From: JBFHDX01 sp041584475
GTDB taxonomy: Bacteria; Pseudomonadota; Alphaproteobacteria; UBA8366; JADFVY01
Assembly: GCA_041584475.1 (NCBI GenBank)
Contig: JBFHDX010000004.1
Location: forward strand, 1 to 64,000
DNA: 64,000 nt
Direction of reading: 5' to 3'
The position numbers and the translations under genes were made by a program. Below, in pieces: positions 58,226-64,000 of the stretch (its first letter is position 1; the number at the start of each line of letters is the position of its first letter). The notes under the pieces are model-generated. The model saw only the letters and a list, made by a program, of their open reading frames with translations, was not told the DNA's origin and ran no database searches.

Positions 58226-59779
58226 CTAGTGCCTGAAATGCCGGATTCCGGTGAAGACCATGGCGATGCCGGCATCGTCGGCCGCCCGGATGACATCGTC
58301 GTCGCGGACCGATCCACCGGGCTGGATCGCTGCCGTGGCGCCGGCCTCGATCGCCGCCAGCAGACCGTCGGCAAACGGGAAGAAGGCGTCGGACGCGACG
58401 ACGGAGCCCCGCGTGCCCTCGTGTTCCGCGGCCTTGTGGACGGCGATGCGCACGGAATCGACGCGGCTCATCTGGCCGGCTCCGATGCCGACCGTGGCCC
58501 CGTCGCGGGCGAACACGATCGCGTTCGATTTCACGTGCTTGCAGACCTTCATCGCGAACAGCAGATCGGAGACTTCCCGCTGCTCGGGACCCCGGTGCGT
58601 CACGGTCTTGAGATCGCCGGGTCCGACGCCACCATCGTCCCGCGTCTGAACGAGATAACCTCCGGCCAGCGAGCGCACCGTCAGCCCGCCTTCGCGCGGA
58701 TCCGGCATGCCGCCGGTGCGCAAAACGCGCAGCGCCTTCTTCGCCGCCAGGATTTCGCGTGCCTCGTCGGATATGTCGGGGGCGATTACCACTTCGGCGA
58801 ACAGGTCCGCGATGAGTTCCGCGGCGGTGCCATCGAGCTTGCGGTTGGCGGCGATGATGCCGCCGAACGCACTGACCGGGTCGCAGGCTAGCGCCTTGCG
58901 GTATGCGGCCGCCAGCGTATCCGCCTCGGCGACGCCGGCAGGGTTGGCGTGCTTTATGATGGCGATTGCCGGCCGTTCGAACTCGGCGACCAGCTCGAAG
59001 GCGGCGTCCGTGTCGTTGAGGTTGTTGAAGCTGAGCTCCTTGCCCTGCAGCTGCTCCGCGTCGGCGACGCCCGGGCGGGTTGCGCCGCCGACGTAGAGCG
59101 CCGCTTCCTGATGCGGGTTCTCGCCGTAGCGCAAGGTCTGCTTGAGCTTGCCGCCGAGCGCGAGCCGTTGCGGCAGCCCGCTGCCCAGTTCGGTGCCGAG
59201 CCAGCCGGCGATGGCCGCATCGTAGGCACCCGTGTGGGCGTACGCCGTGGCCGCCAGGCGCCGGCGCAGCGCCGCGCTGGTCGCGCCGTCGTGCGCCTTC
59301 ATCTCGTCCGTCACCGTGCGGTAGTCCCGCGGATCGGTGACGATGGTGACGAACTCGTGGTTCTTGGCGGCAGCGCGGATCAGCGCCGGGCCGCCGATGT
59401 CGATATTCTCGACGCAGGTGGCGAAGTCGGCCCCGCCCCGCACGGTCGCCTCGAACGGATAGAGGTTGACGACGACGAGGTCGATCGGAGCGATGCCGTG
59501 CGCGGTTGCGGCCCGCATGTGCTCGGCATCGTCGCGGCGGGCGAGGATGCCGCCATGGATCAGCGGGTGCAGCGTCTTGACGCGGCCGTCCATGATTTCG
59601 GGGAAGCCCGTATGGTCGGAAACCTCGGTCACGGCGATGCCTGCGTCTCTCAGCGCCTTCGCCGATCCGCCCGTCGACAGGAACTCCACACCGGCCTCGG
59701 CGAGCGCCCCCGCGAACTCCGCGAGGCCGGCCTTGTCGGAGACGGAAATAAGGGCGCGCTTGATCGTGTGGCTGGACAT
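58226..59779 (-). CDS. purH: bifunctional AICAR formyltransferase/IMP cyclohydrolase PurH
   Basis: Performs the last two steps of purine biosynthesis. The 517-aa protein has the N-terminal IMP cyclohydrolase domain (STGGSAKALRDAGI, KTLHPLIHGGIL, VNLYPFE) and the C-terminal formyltransferase domain (LRYGENPHQEAALY, KHANPAGVAEADTL, SDAFFPFADGL with the catalytic lysine upstream). I chose the ATG at 59779 because AGGGG lies 6 nt upstream; the ATG at 59785 touches that AGGGG. A structured leader upstream resembles a ZTP riboswitch. Confidence 0.97.
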   Translation of the reverse strand: MSSHTIKRALISVSDKAGLAEFAGALAEAGVEFLSTGGSAKALRDAGIAVTEVSDHTGFPEIMDGRVKTLHPLIHGGILARRDDAEHMRAATAHGIAPIDLVVVNLYPFEATVRGGADFATCVENIDIGGPALIRAAAKNHEFVTIVTDPRDYRTVTDEMKAHDGATSAALRRRLAATAYAHTGAYDAAIAGWLGTELGSGLPQRLALGGKLKQTLRYGENPHQEAALYVGGATRPGVADAEQLQGKELSFNNLNDTDAAFELVAEFERPAIAIIKHANPAGVAEADTLAAAYRKALACDPVSAFGGIIAANRKLDGTAAELIADLFAEVVIAPDISDEAREILAAKKALRVLRTGGMPDPREGGLTVRSLAGGYLVQTRDDGGVGPGDLKTVTHRGPEQREVSDLLFAMKVCKHVKSNAIVFARDGATVGIGAGQMSRVDSVRIAVHKAAEHEGTRGSVVASDAFFPFADGLLAAIEAGATAAIQPGGSVRDDDVIRAADDAGIAMVFTGIRHFRH

Positions 59780-59803
59780 CGGCATCCCCTGTCTTGGTCA
59801 CTC

Positions 59804-59930
59804 GCCCGGGCACGTCGGGCATCCTCCGTGCCCCCGCGCCGGAGATCTCGGCGGCGCGCCTCGTTCGGTCGGGTGCCGTCCGCCGACCGGCGCTCCCCGA
59901 TATCCGCTGCACCGATCACGACGGGACGGC
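59804..59930 (-). ncRNA. candidate ZTP (pfl-type) riboswitch upstream of purH
   Basis: Reading the minus strand 5' to 3', a 7-bp stem GCCGTCC/GGACGGC (59930-59924 with 59881-59875) encloses GTGATCGG (59919-59912), close to the conserved GTGACTGG, and CGGGGAGCG (59899-59891), which matches the conserved GGGGAGC. It is followed by a hairpin GCCCG-ACGTGCC-CGGGC (59820-59804) that contains GCCCGGGC, similar to the GCCTGGGC of the ligand hairpin. The order and position in the purH leader, 13 nt before the AGGGG, fit. The match is partial and needs a covariance-model test. Confidence 0.4.
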
Positions 59931-60016
59931 TGCAGGATATCGCCGCGGTTTCATAGTGCCGGCGCAGAGCGATGGCAAGGGTCGCGAAAGCGGCCGTTGG
60001 TCGCGCCGACGCCGGG

Positions 60017-61651
60017 TCAGCGGCCTGCTCCCTCGCGCTGCAGCGCCCACTTGACGGTCGTTCCATCGTCATCCGTCACGCCGGGGATGACGATCTGCAG
60101 GCTTCGTTTCGGCTCCGGCGAGCCCTCGAAATATACGCTGTCGGTCAACTCGATCGGCGCGCTCGCCCGCAGCCGCCAGCCGCCGCCCTTGCGTAGTTTC
60201 AGCAAGGCCGCGCGGCCGCTCTGCAGCAGCGATGCGTTGACCGCGGGATGAAGATGGAATCGCACGGCGAAGGGCACGCCGGCCCGTCCGCTCAGCGAAT
60301 CCTCGCCGCGAAGGTCCGCGCCGTCGCCGCTGAGATAGAGCCGGCGCTGATGCACGATACCGTCCGACTCGAGATAGCCGTTGTGGCTCATCGTCAGCAG
60401 CTGCGCGCCGTCGGCGGCGCTTCGCTGCGTCTTGGTAACCGCCCGCCGCGCGCCGAGGCGGCCGTCGGCGAGCAGCTGGCTCGAATTCCGCTCGTTGACG
60501 GTCACCGTCGAATGAGCCGCCGTCGTGCGCTGGGCGTGCAGCCAAGCATCGCCGGCAGTGCGTGCGGCGCCGCAATTGACGATGAGCAGGTCGCTGCCGG
60601 CGCTGACCTCGAAACTGAGGGTTCCGGCGTGCGCGCCGTCGTCGAAATAGGGTCCGGCCGGTGCGCTGCCGTCGACGATCGCCAGCAGATCCCCGGCCGC
60701 GAGCCGCTCGAAGCCGGTCGCCGGCGCCCGTGATGCCCGCGCGCGGTCGGGATTGGCCTGATCGACGACCATGTCGACCAGGCGCGGGTCCTCCGGCCAG
60801 GTTCCGTTGAACCGTGCCAGCGTGCCGTCGCCGAGACGCAGGAACTCGATCATCGGCCCGATCCGGTCGATGCCGCGTTGCAGCGCCGCGGGCACCTCGC
60901 GCTTGGCCGCCACCAGCGCCCCGCGCAAATCCAGGAAATCCCGCAGCACCAGCAGGAGCAGCGCGGGGTTCCTCTGGACATGGCCGCCGTCGGGCAGGAT
61001 CTGACGGTCGATTTCGTCGAGCAGCCGGCGAATCCCGGTATCGAAGTGCTTCTCCCGGCCCAGACACAGGCCGCCATAGATCAGGCCCTTGAGCGCGGCG
61101 ATGCGCGCCGCGCCGCGCGTTTCCAGTCGCCACGCGCGGTCGAGGTGGCGAAGCTGCCGCACCATCGACTCCGCGAGCCGTTCGCGAAACCGGTCCTCGC
61201 CGCTGGCGAAGAAGGTCTCGTAATGCGTCAGCCAGGCCGCGAGGCGGCGCCCCGTGACGTCGGCCCGCCACGCCGGCAACGACCAGCGCCGGTGTTGCGC
61301 GAGCCAATCCGCCACGATCTCCCGCGCGGCGCGGCGCGCCTCCGCGCCGCCGAGCTCGCGCAGATCGCGAAGCCAGTCGAAGCCGTGCAGCGCGCACAGC
61401 GCCGCATGGGAGAGATCAGCGGAGTTCCACATGCCCCGGGGCGTCTCGCCATCGCCCGCCGATCGGTCCGACCGTTCGGCGACGAGCGTCGCGCCGCGCG
61501 CCGCGTCGCCCGGCCAGGGATCGGCCGGCGTCAGACGCAGCGCCACGGGACGGCGGCCGATCAGGGTCACGCGGTAGGCCGGCGATGCGAACAGCCATTG
61601 CGCGGCGTGCCGGAGGTAGCCGGTCGCGCGGTTCTGCAGGCGCGCCGGCAT
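60017..61651 (-). CDS. heparinase II/III-family protein
   Basis: A 544-aa protein with an N-terminal alpha-toroid (SLPAWRADVTGRRLAAWLTHYETF, HFDTGIRRLLDEIDRQILPDGGHVQRNPA) and a C-terminal beta-sheet Heparinase_II_C domain (AHSTVTVNERNSSQLL, FHLHPAVNASLLQSG). Such alphaproteobacterial proteins sit beside rpe-purH and may cut an acidic cell-surface polysaccharide, but no substrate is known. No signal peptide is visible, so a cytoplasmic or unusual export route must be considered. ATG at 61651 avoids overlap with rpe; ATG at 61702 is an alternative. Confidence 0.83.
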   Translation of the reverse strand: MPARLQNRATGYLRHAAQWLFASPAYRVTLIGRRPVALRLTPADPWPGDAARGATLVAERSDRSAGDGETPRGMWNSADLSHAALCALHGFDWLRDLRELGGAEARRAAREIVADWLAQHRRWSLPAWRADVTGRRLAAWLTHYETFFASGEDRFRERLAESMVRQLRHLDRAWRLETRGAARIAALKGLIYGGLCLGREKHFDTGIRRLLDEIDRQILPDGGHVQRNPALLLLVLRDFLDLRGALVAAKREVPAALQRGIDRIGPMIEFLRLGDGTLARFNGTWPEDPRLVDMVVDQANPDRARASRAPATGFERLAAGDLLAIVDGSAPAGPYFDDGAHAGTLSFEVSAGSDLLIVNCGAARTAGDAWLHAQRTTAAHSTVTVNERNSSQLLADGRLGARRAVTKTQRSAADGAQLLTMSHNGYLESDGIVHQRRLYLSGDGADLRGEDSLSGRAGVPFAVRFHLHPAVNASLLQSGRAALLKLRKGGGWRLRASAPIELTDSVYFEGSPEPKRSLQIVIPGVTDDDGTTVKWALQREGAGR

Positions 61652-61664
61652 GCCGGCGAGGGCG

Positions 61665-62330
61665 TTAATCGTCGCCGCGCAACCGACGGATATTGGCCGC
61701 ATAGGACGCCGGCCCCCCGGAAAATGTGGCGGTGCCCGCAACCAGCACGTCGGCGCCCGCGCCGACCGCCCGCGTCGCGGTCTCGAAATTGATGCCGCCG
61801 TCGATTTCCAGGTCGACCGGTCGGCCCGTGGCATCGATGCGCTGCCGCAGCGCCTCGACCTTGTCGAGCTGGGATTCGATGAAGGCCTGGCCGCCGAACC
61901 CGGGATTGACGCTCATCACGAGGACGAGATCGAGATCGTCGAGCAGGTAGTCGACCGCGGCAACCGGCGTCGACGGGTTCAGCGACAGCCCGGCCTTCTT
62001 GCCGAGGCTGCGGATCAGCTGAACGGTCCGGTGCACGTGTGGTGTCGCCTCGGCGTGCACGGTGATGATGTCGGCGCCGGCGTCGGCGAACGCCTCGATG
62101 TAGGGGTCGACCGGGGCGATCATCAGGTGTACGTCGAAGGTCTTCTTGCTGTGCGGACGCAGAGCCCGGACCACGCTCGGTCCGATCGTGATGTTCGGCA
62201 CGAAATGCCCGTCCATCACGTCGACATGGATGTAGTCGGCGCCGGCCGAGTCGATGGCGCGGACCTCTTCGCCAAGCTTCGCGAAATCGGCCGAAAGTAT
62301 GGACGGAGCAATGCGGGTCGGCTGCTGCAT
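61665..62330 (-). CDS. rpe: ribulose-phosphate 3-epimerase
   Basis: TIM-barrel epimerase interconverting ribulose-5-P and xylulose-5-P. The 221-aa protein has RIAPSILSADFAKLGEEV, HVDVMDGHFVPNITIG, HLMIAPVDPY, GLSLNPSTP, SVNPGFGGQAF, DLEIDGGINFET and DVLVAGTATFSG in the family order. The metal-binding H and D residues are kept. It lies between rsmB upstream and the heparinase-like gene downstream. Confidence 0.97.
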   Translation of the reverse strand: MQQPTRIAPSILSADFAKLGEEVRAIDSAGADYIHVDVMDGHFVPNITIGPSVVRALRPHSKKTFDVHLMIAPVDPYIEAFADAGADIITVHAEATPHVHRTVQLIRSLGKKAGLSLNPSTPVAAVDYLLDDLDLVLVMSVNPGFGGQAFIESQLDKVEALRQRIDATGRPVDLEIDGGINFETATRAVGAGADVLVAGTATFSGGPASYAANIRRLRGDD

Positions 62331-62389
62331 GGCACCCTCTACCTAGAGGCTTTCCCGGCGGTCTGCAAGCGGCAGCGGGGACGCCGCGC

Positions 62390-63679
62390 CTATCCTGCCC
62401 GGCGCAGTCGCGCCGCATAGAATCCGTCGATGCCGCCGCGCTCGGCCCAGTGGCACGGCAGCGTCCGCAGATCGCCCGCCGCGCTGATCGCCTGATCGAG
62501 CCCGGCGACCTCGCCGGCCTGCAGCGGGGCGCGCGCCAGCGCCGGATTGCGCTCCAGCAGGCGCGCGATGCGGCGCTCGCCCTCCTCGGGCTGCAGCGAG
62601 CATGTGGCGTAGACGATGGTGCCGCCGCGGCGGGCGAGCCGCGCAGCCGCGTCGAGCAGGCGATCCTGCAGCGCCGCCAGCCGGGCAACATCCTCCGGCC
62701 CCTTTGTCCAGGCGATGTCCGGGTGCCGCCGCATCGTGCCCGTCGCCGAGCACGGGGCGTCGAGGAGCACGGCGTCGAAGCGCTCCGACGGCGCCCAGTC
62801 CGCGGCGTCGATAGCGACCGTCTCGGCGGCGAGCTTCAGCCGGGCGAGGTTTTGCGCGAGCCGCCGGAGCCGCCGCGCCGAGGCGTCGACCGCCGTGACG
62901 CGGGCCCCGGCGGCGGCAAGCTGCGCCGTCTTACCACCCGGCGCCGCGCACAGGTCGGCGACGCGCAACCCGGCGACGTCGCCCAGCAGGCGCACCGGCA
63001 GGGCGGCCGCCGCATCCTGCACCCACCATGCGCCCTGCTCGTAGCCGGGCAGGGTGGATACCTCGCCGCCGCTGGTCCGCCGCAGGCTTCCGGTCGGCAG
63101 GATCTCGGCAGCGAGCGCCGCCGCCCAGCGCGCGGCCCCGGCGGCGTCCTTCAGCGTCAGGTCGAGCGGCGCCTCGGCGAGGTTGGCGCGGGCGATGGCG
63201 GCCGCGGTTTCCGCGCCATATGCCGCGGTCCAGCTCCGCCACAGCCAGTCGGGCGTGTTCAGGTGCCCGGGGTCGTCGCGCGGCAGCGGCCCGGCCTCCG
63301 CGACGCGCCGCAGCACCGCATTCACCAGCCCCTTCAGGCCCGCGTGGCCGCGCTCCGCGGCAAGTTGCACCGCGGTGTCGACGGCGGCGTGCGGCTTCAG
63401 GCCGAGGATCGCCAGCTGCGCCACGCCGAGGCGCAGGATATCGTGCACCACCGCGGCCTTGGCCGGCAGCGGGCGCTCGAGCCGCGCGCCGATCGCCGCA
63501 TCGATCTGGCCGCGGCGGCGCAGCACGGTGGCGACCAGCAGCCGCACGAAGGCGCGGTCGCGCGCCGCGAGCCGGGGCAGGAAGCGGTGCGTCGCCAGCG
63601 CCTCGTCGAGCGGGCGGCGGCGGCGCAGGACGGCCTGCACGAGATCGAGCGCGACGGCGCGCGACTCGCTCAGCGCCAC
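62390..63679 (-). CDS. rsmB: 16S rRNA (cytosine-967-C5)-methyltransferase RsmB-type
   Basis: SAM-dependent m5C methyltransferase. The 429-aa protein has an N-terminal NusB-like RNA-binding domain (residues about 1-135) and a C-terminal Sun/Nol1 domain with LCAAPGGKTAQLA, the catalytic cysteine in LDAPCSATGTMRRHPDI, and VYATCSLQPEEGE. Start GTG at 63679 overlaps the htpX stop by 10 nt. Longer upstream readings lack NusB similarity and were excluded. Confidence 0.93.
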   Translation of the reverse strand: MALSESRAVALDLVQAVLRRRRPLDEALATHRFLPRLAARDRAFVRLLVATVLRRRGQIDAAIGARLERPLPAKAAVVHDILRLGVAQLAILGLKPHAAVDTAVQLAAERGHAGLKGLVNAVLRRVAEAGPLPRDDPGHLNTPDWLWRSWTAAYGAETAAAIARANLAEAPLDLTLKDAAGAARWAAALAAEILPTGSLRRTSGGEVSTLPGYEQGAWWVQDAAAALPVRLLGDVAGLRVADLCAAPGGKTAQLAAAGARVTAVDASARRLRRLAQNLARLKLAAETVAIDAADWAPSERFDAVLLDAPCSATGTMRRHPDIAWTKGPEDVARLAALQDRLLDAAARLARRGGTIVYATCSLQPEEGERRIARLLERNPALARAPLQAGEVAGLDQAISAAGDLRTLPCHWAERGGIDGFYAARLRRAG

Positions 63680-64000
63680 GGCCCGCGCGCCGCGCCCGAG
63701 GAGTCCTCGCCGGCCATCGCGCGCAGCCGGTGGATGCGCTCGCGCATCGGCGGATGCGTCGAGAACAGCCCGTCGATCGCGTGCGCGTGCAGCGGATTGA
63801 CGATGAAAAGGTGCGCCGTCGCCGGGTTTTCCTCGGCCTGCGGATTGTCGATGGCGGCCGCCCCGCGCTCGAGCTTCTCGAGCGCGCTGGCCAGCCACAG
63901 CGGATGGCCGGAGATCTCGGCGCCGCCGCGATCGGCCTCGTATTCGCGCGTGCGGCTGATCGCCATCTGCACGAGCGCCGCGCCGAGCGGCGCCAGGATC
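63670..64000 (-). CDS. htpX: zinc protease HtpX (M48), partial
   Basis: C-terminal 110 residues of a membrane-bound M48 metalloprotease that degrades misfolded inner-membrane proteins. The visible part carries the third zinc ligand in SRTREYEADRGGAEI and the family tail TAHLFIVNP, FSTHPPMRERIHRLRAM. The catalytic HExxH and the membrane helices lie beyond the right edge of the window. Confidence 0.9.
   Translation of the reverse strand, partial: ILAPLGAALVQMAISRTREYEADRGGAEISGHPLWLASALEKLERGAAAIDNPQAEENPATAHLFIVNPLHAHAIDGLFSTHPPMRERIHRLRAMAGEDSSGAARGPWR

Noticed and set aside
1..64000. Mobile elements, prophage or CRISPR
   Set aside because: I found no transposase, integrase, terminal inverted repeats, phage genes or regularly spaced repeats. 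Gene order and composition look like stable chromosome.

Overview
The window is a gene-dense, high-GC stretch of a Gram-negative alphaproteobacterial chromosome, most like a Rhodospirillales-type lineage. The evidence for this is the block mnmG-rsmG-parA-parB with embedded parS sites, followed by holA-lptE-leuS and a DUF3576 lipoprotein. Also pointing there are a very long NAD-dependent glutamate dehydrogenase (about 1610 aa), a TTAA-N7-TTAA CtrA-type box, and the aminotransferase-ftsK-lolA and htpX-rsmB-rpe-heparinase-purH orders. The parABS locus suggests the left edge lies near the chromosome origin. I see no prophage, insertion sequence, integrase or CRISPR array. One tRNA gene (Gly-GCC) is present.

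Layout. 0-4.3 kb: tRNA and rRNA modification plus chromosome partitioning on the + strand. 4.3-10.1 kb: a minus-strand group of holA, lptE, leuS and a small lipoprotein, then a separate outer-membrane barrel gene with its own upstream CtrA-type box. 10.2-13.4 kb: one very long TPR-sulfotransferase-JmjC fusion. 13.5-20.1 kb: yggS, an L,D-transpeptidase-like protein and ribA, then an OmpR-type regulator, a metallo-beta-lactamase-fold hydrolase, a methyltransferase and a membrane-bound class III adenylate cyclase.

20.1-37.4 kb is the least conventional region. An 11-gene minus-strand operon, whose genes mostly overlap by 1-10 nt, joins four glycosyltransferases, a histidine phosphatase and a polysaccharide deacetylase-like protein to a small membrane protein and a complete Opp/Dpp/Agp-type ABC importer. 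Divergent from the same intergenic region is a + strand unit. It encodes a 902-aa ABC-exporter-like protein whose ATPase motifs are degenerate and interrupted by a long insertion, a cyclic-nucleotide-binding protein overlapping it by 4 nt, and two tandem related methyltransferases. I interpret the two divergent units as one candidate cell-surface glycan system, possibly responsive to cAMP. That function is inference.

37.5-50 kb: exonuclease III, a class I amidotransferase, lolA, ftsK, an aminotransferase, the ammonium-sensing glnK-amtB pair behind a sigma-54-type promoter, a UbiH-type monooxygenase, and a group of small conserved genes (DUF971, Trm112-like, LON-like, thioredoxin-TPR, prolyl-tRNA deacylase). 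50-64 kb: tRNA-Gly, NAD-glutamate dehydrogenase, YbjQ, an MFS/FAD-reductase pair, purH with a candidate ZTP-type riboswitch leader, a heparinase II/III-like protein, rpe, rsmB, and the C-terminal part of htpX running off the right edge.
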